Notes under the pieces: model-generated
Told to the model about the DNA's origin: nothing
Seen by the model: the letters and a program-made list of their open reading frames with translations, nothing else
Databases searched by the model: none
Origin: Shewanella psychropiezotolerans
GTDB lineage: Bacteria > Pseudomonadota > Gammaproteobacteria > Enterobacterales > Shewanellaceae
Assembly (NCBI RefSeq): GCF_007197555.1
Contig: NZ_CP041614.1
Location: 6,372,501 to 6,436,500, forward strand
Reading direction: 5' to 3'
Length of the DNA: 64,000 nt
Translations under genes and position numbers: made by a program
Shown here: in pieces, positions 33,535 to 42,606 of the stretch
Layout: each line of letters begins with the position of its first letter
How positions within the stretch are numbered: the stretch's first letter is position 1

Positions 33535-33922
33535 TGATGGACCCAAGGTGAAAGATCATTTTCGATCGTTTGATCGCAAGTGGATCTGCTTAATAGATCT
33601 TAAGATCTTTATATAGATCCTTTATTATTATTACTATTAAGGGAGCGATCTTCTGTGGGTAACCGCTTTTTTCCTTTATAATTCATGAGTTAGCAAGGAT
33701 CAGATCCTGTGATCTTATTATGATCAAACTAATATAAGCCTGTGGGTAGATCGACCACTTATCCACAGGGTGGATCCTTGACCGGATCGGACCTTGAATA
33801 ATACAGAGCTTAATCAGAAGAAAATAATAGGTTATCCACATATTTATCATTTTAGATCATAATATGTGGATAAGTTAGATCTAATCTGTGAGCCGATCCT
33901 TAACTTATCCTCTAAAAAGATC
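33535..33922. other. oriC: Chromosomal replication origin oriC
   Basis: The gap between mnmG and mioC, the classic origin location. It has 19 GATC sites from 33554 to 33919, an AT-rich unwinding stretch with GATC-led 13-mer-like repeats at 33596-33640, and DnaA boxes: TTATCCACA at 33759 and 33832, the same inverted at 33865, weaker inverted ones at 33654 (TTACCCACA) and 33741 (CTACCCACA). A further perfect box is inside mioC at 34005. Genes to the left are transcribed away from it. Confidence 0.93.
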
Positions 33923-34363
33923 TTAAAGACGATCTTGCCATTGCTCTAACCAAGCCAGTGCGGGATCTTCTGGTACATGATCGTATTGCACATCGATCTG
34001 GATCTTATCCACATAGACTTGTGCACCGCAACTCTCCAATGCTTGAGCTAATTTTTCCGGTCCCTGACAGAAAGTGTCGTAACTCGAATCTCCGATCGCA
34101 CAAATCGCATATTTAGTACCGCTAAGATCGGGTTTTTGAGACAAGATCTCCTCTAAAAATGGCATTATATTGTCCGGAAGATCCCCTGCACCGTGTGTAG
34201 AAGAGACGATCAGCCACAATGATTTTAGGTTAAGATCGGTGAATTTAGGGGTCATATGTATGACATTTTCATGGCCTAATCCGCTTAAAACTGCCGAGAA
34301 TTCGTCGGCAACGTACTCAGCATTACCCAGAGTTGTGCCTACTAATATGTCTATTTTTGCCAT
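33923..34363 (-). CDS. mioC: Flavodoxin-like protein MioC
   Basis: FMN-binding flavodoxin next to oriC, in E. coli involved in electron transfer including for biotin synthase. 146 residues with the phosphate-binding loop VGTTLGNAEYVADE, STHGAGDLPDN and IGDSSYDTFCQ. It reads into oriC, so its transcription may affect initiation. A DnaA box lies within the coding region at 34005-34013. AAGGAAAC precedes the ATG. Confidence 0.93.
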   Translation of the reverse strand: MAKIDILVGTTLGNAEYVADEFSAVLSGLGHENVIHMTPKFTDLNLKSLWLIVSSTHGAGDLPDNIMPFLEEILSQKPDLSGTKYAICAIGDSSYDTFCQGPEKLAQALESCGAQVYVDKIQIDVQYDHVPEDPALAWLEQWQDRL

Positions 34364-34557
34364 CTTGTTTCCTTATTCTTACTGCTATGTCTGTTTAATA
34401 GGGTTGGTATATAGTGCTGAACAGGCCAAGTTTGACTCTATAAGTGACCAGAGATGCTTCCCAATTGGCTTTAATAGTAAGTGAAAAGCCTGCTTGGATC
34501 TTGCTAGTTAGTGGGATTTACATCTGGAATCTAGCTGATTATGACTCGCAGCCTGAA

Positions 34558-35346
34558 CTAAACGGATGAGATATCAGATGGTTTTGCTGCGAAAAGTAAG
34601 TAGTTAACCCGAGTATTCTGGTTTACAGACCAGTGTTTAGTGAAAGGGTTAAACGTCATACCTGTTACATTTATTGTCTCGAGACCTTGTTTCGAGAGCA
34701 TGGCCGATATCTCCTGTGGTTTTACGAAATAGCGCCATTCATGTGTGCCTATGGGGAGGTACCTCATGACATATTCGGCGCCAATGACACCAACTATATA
34801 TGATGTTATGGTTCGATTTAGGGTCGCCATTACCAATAAACCACCGGGTTTTAGTAGCTTACAGCAGGTATCTATTAATCCTTGTTGATCGGCGACATGC
34901 TCTATGACTTCGGTATTAAGCACTATGTCGTATCGATTAGTTTCGGCTTTATCTTCAAGGTCACTGGCTAAACAATGAATGTAATTGACTGAAATAGAAT
35001 TTGTTTTAGCATGTTGGCTAGCGACTAATATGTTGTTCTCGCTGGCATCTATCCCTGTGACGTCTGCGCCAAGTTCGGCTAAAGGCTCACATAGGAGTCC
35101 TGCACCACAGCCTATATCCAGTAAACTTAGACCTGCCAGAGGATCTGGGTTATTAAGATCGCGGGCTAAGTGCTGAGCTATCATCTTCTCGATGGCGATT
35201 AACCGTGTCTGGTTAAATGCCAATACCTGTTTGAATTTTCCCTTGGGATCGCGCCACTCTTCGGCTAAGCGATCAAACTTAGCGATTTCTTTAGCCGTAT
35301 CAAGGCCCGTACTGTGACTACAAGTTAATTTGCTTCTGTCTAACAC
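34558..35346 (-). CDS. UbiG-type O-methyltransferase
   Basis: SAM-dependent class I methyltransferase, 262 residues, with motif I LLDIGCGAGLLCEPLAELGA, TEVIEHVADQ, LKPGGLLVMATLNRT and the UbiG-type GAEYVMRYLPIGTHEW. The N-terminal AKFDRLAEEWRDPKGKFK resembles the alphaproteobacterial and mitochondrial UbiG/Coq3 branch more than the E. coli form. It would methylate ubiquinone precursors or a similar phenol; whether it is the main UbiG of the cell cannot be told here. The start is a GTG at 35346 without a clear RBS, so it may be wrong by a few codons. Confidence 0.8.
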   Translation of the reverse strand: MLDRSKLTCSHSTGLDTAKEIAKFDRLAEEWRDPKGKFKQVLAFNQTRLIAIEKMIAQHLARDLNNPDPLAGLSLLDIGCGAGLLCEPLAELGADVTGIDASENNILVASQHAKTNSISVNYIHCLASDLEDKAETNRYDIVLNTEVIEHVADQQGLIDTCCKLLKPGGLLVMATLNRTITSYIVGVIGAEYVMRYLPIGTHEWRYFVKPQEISAMLSKQGLETINVTGMTFNPFTKHWSVNQNTRVNYLLFAAKPSDISSV

Positions 35347-35555
35347 AATATATTTTGCTCAAAATTAGTCATTAATATGATTATACCAAGTCTTCCTCAT
35401 TCTATTTATTCCTTATCACAGCTGCTTATCCGCTCTGTTGCACATATTAGCGAATAATGAATCACTGCTATACTTGAGGTATCAATTTCATTACTTGAGA
35501 TACCCGTTCAAGGTATCACCTAAAGAATGAAAAGATCTATTGTGAGGGTAAGGGC

Positions 35556-36113
35556 ATGTTAAGACATTACTTTATTACCAGTGATCTCGACGATCTAGAA
35601 AAGGTAGAACAGGAGCTCGAGGCCGAAGGGATAACAGAACCACAGATACATATATTGAGTGAACAAGATGCCGATGTCGAAAATCATCATCTGCATGAAG
35701 TTGAGCCTGTGTTAAAGCAGGATGTGGTTCATTCGACTGAAATAGGTGCCGTGATAGGCTTTGTTATCTCATCCGCGACCTTGATGCTTGCTTATGAGAT
35801 GGGCTGGACCGAGAGTGCGGCGGGTTGGCTACCGTTTATCTTTCTAGCCATAGTGATACTGGGTTTCTGTACCTGGGAAGGCGGTTTTATCGGTATACAG
35901 AAACCAAATGTACATTTCGAACGATTTCAGGAGCTACTTCATAAGGGCAAACATGTGCTATTTGTCGATGTCGACCCTAATCAGGAGCCCGTCTTTGCCA
36001 AGATTATTAATGCTCATCCAAAGTTAGAGCCTGCGGGGTTGGGAGCGGCGACCCCACATTGGGTGGTTCGCTGGCAAGATAAGTTCCACAGTTTCATGAA
36101 GACCATGCCCTAA
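35556..36113 (+). CDS. Conserved two-helix membrane protein
   Basis: 185 residues. An N-terminal soluble part begins with LRHYFITSDLDDLEKVEQEL, then two membrane helices at about residues 63-80 and 90-108, then a C-terminal soluble part ending in PHWVVRWQDKF. GTGAGGG is about 9 bases before the ATG. The layout is like stress-related DUF1269-type membrane proteins, but I cannot assign a function. It stands alone with its own terminator. Confidence 0.75.
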   Translation: MLRHYFITSDLDDLEKVEQELEAEGITEPQIHILSEQDADVENHHLHEVEPVLKQDVVHSTEIGAVIGFVISSATLMLAYEMGWTESAAGWLPFIFLAIVILGFCTWEGGFIGIQKPNVHFERFQELLHKGKHVLFVDVDPNQEPVFAKIINAHPKLEPAGLGAATPHWVVRWQDKFHSFMKTMP

Positions 36114-36173
36114 ATCTAAGTCTTAAAGCTTGCCCATATTTCATGCCGAAGCATGACTGTGTTTGTCACGATT

Positions 36174-36197
36174 AAGCGCCATTGAGGCGCTTTTTTT
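36174..36197 (+). terminator. Rho-independent terminator after the two-helix membrane protein
   Basis: Stem AAGCGCC / GGCGCTT, 5-base loop, followed by a run of five further T. Confidence 0.9.
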
Positions 36198-36331
36198 ATT
36201 GCTGATGTTTAGCCCAAGATCAGGAGAGAATGCAAAATATGGTCTATCTTAATAAGTATATTTAGTCAGAAAAACTGAATTATCTGGTTGTTTTTCAGTC
36301 TGGTCGCTACACATCTTCTCTTAGTAGGCGT

Positions 36332-37840
36332 GTGAGGCTAGATTTTATAGGGATGGGTGGCATGGCTATAGCGGTTGTTATCCTGTTATTAGTACTCGTA
36401 TCTGTGGTATTTCACTTCGCAAGCCCTTGGTGGTTTACACCTATCGCGTCCAATTGGACCGCCATCGACGATACCATCACTATCACCTTCTGGATCACAG
36501 GTATCGTCTTTATCGCGGTAAATGGCTTTCTCGCTTATTGTGTTTTCCGCTTTCGTTTTGATAAAAACAAACGTGCCGATTATGAACCAGAGAATAAGAA
36601 ACTCGAAGTTTGGCTCACTGTGTTCACTACTATCGGAGTGGCGGCCATGCTTGCTCCCGGATTGATCGTCTGGGGGGATTTTGTCACGGTTCCCGACAAT
36701 GCAGAGACATTCGAGGTCGTGGGTCAGCAGTGGCATTGGAGTTATCGATTACCTGGTAAAGATGGTGTCTTAGGCCAAAGCGCCGTCGACTTGATGGATG
36801 AGAAAAACCCTTTCGGTCTTAATCCCGATGATATTAATGCTCAAGATGACATTTTGATCCCCAGCAATGTGATGCATATCTTGCTGGATCAGCCGGTCAA
36901 GGTGTTGATGCGATCTAAAGATGTATTACATAACTTCGCTGTGCCGCAATTTAGGGTCAAGATGGATCTGGTGCCCGGGATCGAGACCTACCTTTGGTTT
37001 ACGCCTACACGGCTTGGTCGTTTCGAGATGTTGTGTGAGGAGTTATGCGGCATGGCTCACTACACCATGCGAGGCCAGATTGTGGTGGACACGGCCCAAG
37101 ACTATCAAGCTTGGCTGGATAAACAGTTAACCTTCAGAGAGTCACTCGACGCCCCAGCGGGGGATCTGCAGTTAGGTCAAAATTTATATGCTAGCTGCGC
37201 CGTCTGTCATGGCAATAAGGCTCAGGGTAATGAAACGCTCAATGCACCTATGTTGGCGGGCCAGCCAGCCTGGTATTTAACGCGCCAGCTTAACTATTAC
37301 AAGAGTCAGGTTCGTGGCAGCCACCAGCAGGATATTTATGGTCAGCAGATGGCCGCTATGGCCAATACCTTAGTCGATGCTAAAGCGGTAAAAGATGTCA
37401 CGGCTTATATTGCATCCTTGCCAGCTCTGGCTATCTTTCCTGCCGCGGTGAATAACGGTCCTCTGGCTCGATCCATAGAGAGCGGTCAACGGCTATTTAC
37501 TAACTGTGCATACTGCCATGGTGACAAGGCTGAAGGTAAGTTTGCCCTTAATGCTCCCAGATTAGCGGGGCAACATGCCTGGTATCTCAAGCGTCAGCTA
37601 CAAAATTATCGAGCCAGCATCCGCGGTGCTCATCGAGAAGATCTCTACGGCACTCAGATGATTATGATGTCGCGATTACTGCAGAACGAACAAGCCATAG
37701 ATGATGTTATTGCCTATATCACCAGATTAAAGCCAGCTTCTGATGCTGGTTATCATCAATCGGCGAGTAGGGCGGTTAGAGGCATTGAATTCCGGATCAT
37801 CAAAGACCAGAGCCATAACACACAGGAGGTGAGCCGATGA
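36332..37840 (+). CDS. coxB: Cytochrome c oxidase subunit II with two cytochrome c domains
   Basis: Accepts electrons and passes them through CuA to subunit I. 502 residues: two membrane helices near the N-terminus (about 9-31 and 48-69), a cupredoxin domain with the full CuA set (LCEELCGMAHYTM), then two tandem class I cytochrome c domains with CAVCHG and CAYCHG heme sites. The diheme tail could let the complex carry its own electron donor. The start is uncertain among GTG 36332, ATG 36353 and ATG 36362. The stop overlaps the coxA start by four bases. Confidence 0.92.
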   Translation: MRLDFIGMGGMAIAVVILLLVLVSVVFHFASPWWFTPIASNWTAIDDTITITFWITGIVFIAVNGFLAYCVFRFRFDKNKRADYEPENKKLEVWLTVFTTIGVAAMLAPGLIVWGDFVTVPDNAETFEVVGQQWHWSYRLPGKDGVLGQSAVDLMDEKNPFGLNPDDINAQDDILIPSNVMHILLDQPVKVLMRSKDVLHNFAVPQFRVKMDLVPGIETYLWFTPTRLGRFEMLCEELCGMAHYTMRGQIVVDTAQDYQAWLDKQLTFRESLDAPAGDLQLGQNLYASCAVCHGNKAQGNETLNAPMLAGQPAWYLTRQLNYYKSQVRGSHQQDIYGQQMAAMANTLVDAKAVKDVTAYIASLPALAIFPAAVNNGPLARSIESGQRLFTNCAYCHGDKAEGKFALNAPRLAGQHAWYLKRQLQNYRASIRGAHREDLYGTQMIMMSRLLQNEQAIDDVIAYITRLKPASDAGYHQSASRAVRGIEFRIIKDQSHNTQEVSR

Positions 37841-39687
37841 ATTATACCGCCATTGTCGATCAAGCCGACAAGTCCCATCATCCCACCAGCTTTATGACTA
37901 AGTATATCTGGAGCCAAGATCATAAGGTTATCGCCATTCAGTATTCCATCACGGCTCTCTTCGTTGGCTTAGTTGCCTTGGCATTGTCGGCTATGATGCG
38001 TTTGCAGCTAGGCTTTCCCGATAGTTTCTCCTTTATTGACCCCAGCAGTTACCTACAGTTTGTCACCATGCATGGCATGATCATGGTGATCTATCTGCTC
38101 ACCGCCTTACTTCTCGGTGGCTTCGGTAATTATTTGATCCCCTTGATGGTGGGCGCCAGGGACATGGTTTTTCCCTACCTTAATATGCTCAGTTACTGGA
38201 CCTATTTACTGGCGGTCATCGTTCTGTTAGCAAGCTTCTTCGTTCCCGGAGGCCCGACTGGCGCTGGCTGGACCCTGTATCCACCGCAAACTATCTTACC
38301 CGGCACACCGGGAAATGATGGCGGTATCATCTTGATGTTGGTGTCTCTGGCGATATTTATTGTTGCCTTCACCATGGGCGGACTCAACTACGTCACTACC
38401 ATATTGCAGGCTCGCGCCAGAGGCATGACCCTGATGCGTATGCCGCTAACTATCTGGGGGATCTTCACCGCCACCATTTTAGGCTTGTTGGCATTTCCGG
38501 CATTATTGGTGAGTGCCATCATGATGATGTTAGATAAGCTAGTGGGAACCAGCTTTTTTATGCCCGCCATCTTGTCATTGGGTGAGCCTCTCAATTACAC
38601 CGGCGGTAGTCCGGTCTTGTTTCAGCATCTATTTTGGTTTTTCGGTCATCCTGAAGTCTATATTGTGGCGCTGCCGGCCTTCGGCATGGTGTCCGATGTG
38701 ATAGCGACCCATGCCAGAAAAAATATCTTCGGTTATCGCATGATGGTGTGGGCCATCGTCGCTATTGGCGGGCTAAGTTTTGTCGTCTGGGCACACCACA
38801 TGTATGTCAGCGGCATGAATCCCTATTTTGGTTTCTTCTTTGCCACCACTACCTTGATTATCGCCATACCCACGGCGCTAAAGGTCTATAACTGGTCCTT
38901 GACTCTGTGGCGGGGCAACATACATATGACTGTGCCGATGATGTTCGCCATAGGTTTCATCTTCACGTTTACTCACGGCGGATTAACCGGACTATTTCTC
39001 GGTAATGTGGTGGTCGACTTACCTCTGTCTGATACCTACTTTGTGGTGGCTCATTTTCATATGGTGATGGGGGTTTCACCTATCATGGTGCTGTTCGCCG
39101 CCATCTATCATTGGTTCCCTAAGGTCACTGGACGTTTCCTCCATACGGGTCTGGGTAAGTTTCATTTCTGGATGACCTTCATCGGCACATATTCTATCTA
39201 TCTTCCTATGCATTATCTGGGTTTTCTCGGGGTACCGCGGCGATACTTCGCCATGGGGCCAACCGAGTTTATTCCCGAGTCGGCTCAATCCCTCAATGCC
39301 AGTATCACCATATCTGCACTGATTGTCGGCGTAGTGCAGCTGATATTCCTGTTCAATATCATCTGGAGCACTTTTAAAGGCAAGAAATCTGGGCCTAATC
39401 CCTGGAATGCCACCACCTTGGAATGGCAAACCGAATATACGCCGCCAAGACACGGTAACTGGGGGGAAAAGATCCCTGTGGTTTATCGTTGGGCCTACGA
39501 TTACAGCGTACCTGGTGTGAAGGCCGATTTTATTCCGCAGAATGTTTCTCCGGAAGAGGTCGAGATGATGGATGAGCCGACATCTGGCACTAGCAAGATT
39601 AAAGCAGATGTTAAGCAAGAGGTTGTGCTAGATATTTTTCCCCATATTAAACAAGCACAGCCGGACGATGATAAGGGAGGCGCTTGA
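37837..39687 (+). CDS. coxA: Cytochrome c oxidase subunit I (A1 class)
   Basis: Catalytic heme-copper subunit, 616 residues, about 12-14 helices. Heme and CuB ligands are visible: TMHGMIMVIY, FFGHPEVYIVALPAFG (with the channel Glu), WAHHMYVSGM and VVAHFHMVMG. The subunit II partner with CuA and cytochrome c domains makes it a cytochrome c, not quinol, oxidase. The start (ATG 37837) overlaps the coxB stop and has GGAGG upstream. Confidence 0.95.
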   Translation: MNYTAIVDQADKSHHPTSFMTKYIWSQDHKVIAIQYSITALFVGLVALALSAMMRLQLGFPDSFSFIDPSSYLQFVTMHGMIMVIYLLTALLLGGFGNYLIPLMVGARDMVFPYLNMLSYWTYLLAVIVLLASFFVPGGPTGAGWTLYPPQTILPGTPGNDGGIILMLVSLAIFIVAFTMGGLNYVTTILQARARGMTLMRMPLTIWGIFTATILGLLAFPALLVSAIMMMLDKLVGTSFFMPAILSLGEPLNYTGGSPVLFQHLFWFFGHPEVYIVALPAFGMVSDVIATHARKNIFGYRMMVWAIVAIGGLSFVVWAHHMYVSGMNPYFGFFFATTTLIIAIPTALKVYNWSLTLWRGNIHMTVPMMFAIGFIFTFTHGGLTGLFLGNVVVDLPLSDTYFVVAHFHMVMGVSPIMVLFAAIYHWFPKVTGRFLHTGLGKFHFWMTFIGTYSIYLPMHYLGFLGVPRRYFAMGPTEFIPESAQSLNASITISALIVGVVQLIFLFNIIWSTFKGKKSGPNPWNATTLEWQTEYTPPRHGNWGEKIPVVYRWAYDYSVPGVKADFIPQNVSPEEVEMMDEPTSGTSKIKADVKQEVVLDIFPHIKQAQPDDDKGGA

Positions 39688-40367
39688 TGAGCATTTTCAG
39701 CAAGCTTACAGAGAAGCCTTGGTTGGCCCAGCCTGCAGGAGCATTGGATCAAGGCTTAATCGAATATCAACCTAGCTCTCCCGGCAAGACGGGGCTGAAA
39801 TTTTTCATCGCCGTGGTCACCGTCATCTTCTTCCTGTTTAGCGTGACTTATCTGTCGCGTTCTCAATATGCCGACTTTCAGGCTCTGGGTGGTGAGCCCT
39901 GGTCACCTCTGTATCAACCTATCTGGTTATGGGTGAATACGGGCTGGTTATTGATGGCTAGCCTGAGTCTGCATTTTGCTGTCGGCCAGGTGAGCGAAGA
40001 TAAGATCAACAGGTTACTGGGTCTGCTGACACTGAGTGTGATCTTCTCCCTATTCTTCATATTCGGTCAGTGGAGTGTATGGCAACAGCTGAGTCTGCAA
40101 GGTTTTGTTATCAACTCTAATCCGGCCAACAGTTACTTTTACATGCTGACCGCCATTCATGGTCTGCACTTGCTGGGGGGCTTATTTGCTTTGGCTCGGG
40201 TGCTGGTTATTTTTAGCCGCAAAGTGAAGCTGGATATATTGCAGCGAAGTTTAGTCTTATGCGCCTGGTATTGGCATTACCTCTGGTTGCTCTGGTTGTT
40301 TATCTTCGCCTTGTTGACGGCTTCACCCAGTACCTATAACACCATCGCAGCCTGGTGTGGTTTGTAG
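39687..40367 (+). CDS. Cytochrome c oxidase subunit III-like protein (first of two)
   Basis: 226 residues with about five to seven hydrophobic helices; the subunit III signature is recognisable as TAIHGLHLLGGLFAL, and the C-terminus as AWYWHYLWLLWLFIFALL. The N-terminal 30 residues are soluble. The ATG at 39687 overlaps the coxA stop (TGATG) and GGGAGG lies 7 bases upstream. It is more diverged than the second subunit III gene that follows, so the two are old paralogs rather than a fresh copy. Confidence 0.8.
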   Translation: MSIFSKLTEKPWLAQPAGALDQGLIEYQPSSPGKTGLKFFIAVVTVIFFLFSVTYLSRSQYADFQALGGEPWSPLYQPIWLWVNTGWLLMASLSLHFAVGQVSEDKINRLLGLLTLSVIFSLFFIFGQWSVWQQLSLQGFVINSNPANSYFYMLTAIHGLHLLGGLFALARVLVIFSRKVKLDILQRSLVLCAWYWHYLWLLWLFIFALLTASPSTYNTIAAWCGL

Positions 40368-40397
40368 GATTTGTCATTGTAAGGTTTGTAGTAATCA

Positions 40398-40491
40398 ACA
40401 CATGAGCATAGATGATAAACAGGAAAAAGTGCCTGATGTGGCTTGTAGGACTCGTGTTAAGGCTGGTGTTAGGAGTGGAGTAGACACATGA
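40398..40491 (+). repeat. Vestigial duplicate of the subunit III gene 5' end
   Basis: Bases 40398-40430 repeat 40484-40516 with one difference in 33. Read from ATG 40402 the copy encodes the same first nine residues (MSIDDKQEK), then runs out of homology and stops at a TGA (40489-40491) that overlaps the ATG of the intact gene at 40488. No good RBS precedes 40402. Confidence 0.85.
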
Positions 40492-41180
40492 GCATAGATG
40501 ATAAACAAGAAAAAGTAGCAGCGCCCATAGCCTCCGACAATTGGCAGGGTGCCGTGAGTGATTGGGGAGCCGACAAGCAGGTTTTCAATATGCCTTGGGG
40601 CAAGTTGATGATGTGGCTATTTCTGCTCAGCGACACCTTTGTTTTCAGCGTGTTTTTGATCGGCTACATGAACGTGCGTATGTCCAGCATGGACAGTTGG
40701 CCTCTCACCAGTGAAGTGTTCGCGCTGACCATAGCCGGGCACCATATCCCGCTAGTGCTTATCGCCATCATGACCTTCATCTTAATCACCAGTAGCGGCA
40801 CCATGGCGATGGCGGTGAATTTTGCTTATCGTGGTGATAGACGCAAGACAGTCCTGTTTATGACTGCAACTGCTTTATTGGGAGCATCTTTCGTCGGTAT
40901 GCAGGCGTTCGAGTGGACTAAGTTGATCGTAGAGGAGGGGGTGCGTCCCTGGGGGAATCCCATGGGCTCGGCACAATTTGGTGCCACCTTTTTCATGATC
41001 ACCGGCTTTCACGGTTTGCATGTCACCGCTGGTGTTATTTTTCTATTGGTTATTGCAAGGCGGGTCGCTAGAGGCCACTACGAAGGCAAAGGCTATCACA
41101 TAGTCGAGATAACAGGCCTTTATTGGCACTTCGTAGACTTAGTCTGGGTGTTTATTTTCGCTTTGTTTTATTTGTGGTGA
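40488..41180 (+). CDS. coxC: Cytochrome c oxidase subunit III (second)
   Basis: 230 residues, five hydrophobic helices, with the strong subunit III signature [15 protein letters not shown] and the C-terminal YWHFVDLVWVFIFALFYLW. It stabilises subunit I and its oxygen access. GGAG lies 7 bases before the ATG. Partial copies of its own 5' end (40398) and of a homologous 3' end (41188-41259) lie on either side, showing a past duplication or gene replacement here. Confidence 0.92.
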   Translation: MSIDDKQEKVAAPIASDNWQGAVSDWGADKQVFNMPWGKLMMWLFLLSDTFVFSVFLIGYMNVRMSSMDSWPLTSEVFALTIAGHHIPLVLIAIMTFILITSSGTMAMAVNFAYRGDRRKTVLFMTATALLGASFVGMQAFEWTKLIVEEGVRPWGNPMGSAQFGATFFMITGFHGLHVTAGVIFLLVIARRVARGHYEGKGYHIVEITGLYWHFVDLVWVFIFALFYLW

Positions 41181-41187
41181 TTAATAA

Positions 41188-41259
41188 GAGCTTTATTGGG
41201 CGCAATTATGGTCGACTTGGTCTGGGTGTTTATCTTCGTGATCTTCTATCTTTGGTAAA
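41188..41259 (+). pseudogene. Vestigial 3' end of a second subunit III gene
   Basis: In frame, bases 41209-41259 encode MVDLVWVFIFVIFYLW-stop, matching the coxC C-terminus (VDLVWVFIFALFYLW) with two different residues and many silent differences. The preceding CTTTATTGG also matches coxC. The divergence from coxC shows it came from a paralog rather than from a recent copying slip. Confidence 0.8.
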
Positions 41260-41322
41260 GAGTTATCTCTGGTAAGCGATATAGAAAATAGGTTAAAAGT
41301 GATAAGTGTATTGAGGTGGTGT

Positions 41323-41682
41323 ATGAGTCAGATTACAAATAAAGATGCGGTGCCAGCGGAGGAAGAACAAGCGCAGCCTAAGGTGCATCCCATCAGTCTC
41401 TACCTGAAAATATGGGGGCTACTGTTTGTGCTCAGCACCATGTCCTATATGGTGGATTTCTTCGAAGTGCAGGGCATATTGAGATGGACGTTGATCTTGT
41501 TATTTATGTCATTGAAGGCCGGGCTTATCATCACTATCTTTATGCATGTCAGGTGGGAACGGATGGCATTAAAACTGGTGTTGTTCTTACCGCCTTTGGC
41601 AATAGTAGTGTTTATTAGCTTGATGGCCATAGAGGGAGACTACACTTTTGTTAATCGCTTATTATCCTTCATCTCGGTATGA
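41323..41682 (+). CDS. Cytochrome c oxidase subunit IV (prokaryotic COX4-type)
   Basis: 119 residues with three hydrophobic helices after a polar N-terminus (EEEQAQPKVHPISLYLKIWG). Central MSLKAGLIITIFMHVRWE is the family mark. The ATG at 41323 has GAGG six bases upstream. It completes the oxidase gene set. Confidence 0.85.
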   Translation: MSQITNKDAVPAEEEQAQPKVHPISLYLKIWGLLFVLSTMSYMVDFFEVQGILRWTLILLFMSLKAGLIITIFMHVRWERMALKLVLFLPPLAIVVFISLMAIEGDYTFVNRLLSFISV

Positions 41683-41798
41683 AGTTATGCTTCGGCTTAG
41701 GTTAAGGCAAAGCCTTCGCTACGCGCTAAGGCCTGTGAGAAGGAAGCAAAGAGATAAGTCAGAGATTTATGAGCCGCTAGCGAAAGAGCCTCGCTAAC

Positions 41799-42491
41799 AT
41801 GCTGCGCGAGGTGAAGACGAAACTCTTGCTGGGTGCCAGCATACTTATCATAGTCACCTTAGTGCTGATTAGTATCTCATTTATTCTGGTCAAGGCCAGC
41901 CCTTCGGTTAATTTACCGCTGCAAAGTGCGAGTCTGCTACAAGAGCCGATCACACTCTCAAATTTCACCTTAGTTAATCACCATAACCAAGATTTTACTC
42001 AAGCTGACTTGCTCGGCCAGTGGCACTTGTTGGCCTATGGATACCTTAATTGCCCGGATGTGTGCCCGGCAACTCTGCTGCTGTTGAATAGTCTGATGCA
42101 TAGTATGCAAAAAGATAATCAATTTACAGATGTTCAATTGCTCTTCTATACCATAGACCCAGGCAGGGACTCGATTGAAAGATTGGCCGAATACGTGGCA
42201 TTTTTCGGTAAAGATATCATTGGCTTGAAGCCTGTTGAGGTTGGGGTGTTCGATGGCATGTCCAAGCGGTTCGAACAAGAGTTGGGAATAAAAGTCAAAA
42301 TAAGCACTCAGATAGGGAGCGAAGACAGTTATCAGGTGGGCCATGGGGTTGCCATCTATCTGCTAGATCCACAAGGCCGGCTGCACGCCGTGTTTGAGCC
42401 GAGTGTCGATCCCTTCGGCAATCGTCATTTCAATAAAGATACTCTCTATCATGACTATGTGTTAATTCGTAAGAATGCCTCCGCTTTATGA
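41799..42491 (+). CDS. SCO1/SenC-family copper chaperone
   Basis: Membrane-anchored thioredoxin-fold protein that delivers copper to the CuA site of subunit II. 230 residues: an N-terminal membrane helix (residues 9-31), the copper-binding CPDVC pair around residue 87, FYTIDPGRDS, and the later conserved His in VGHGVAIYLLDPQG. Its location after the oxidase genes fits CuA assembly. The 116-base gap before it has no clear promoter. Confidence 0.93.
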   Translation: MLREVKTKLLLGASILIIVTLVLISISFILVKASPSVNLPLQSASLLQEPITLSNFTLVNHHNQDFTQADLLGQWHLLAYGYLNCPDVCPATLLLLNSLMHSMQKDNQFTDVQLLFYTIDPGRDSIERLAEYVAFFGKDIIGLKPVEVGVFDGMSKRFEQELGIKVKISTQIGSEDSYQVGHGVAIYLLDPQGRLHAVFEPSVDPFGNRHFNKDTLYHDYVLIRKNASAL

Positions 42492-42606
42492 AATCTGCTT
42501 GGTAAAAAACAGGCAAAACAAATAAGATGCTGTTAGATTTTCATCACATTTATGCCTGCCAGAGGCGGGTATATTAGGCATTTATTCAATTTAAGTGGCA
42601 GTATTT

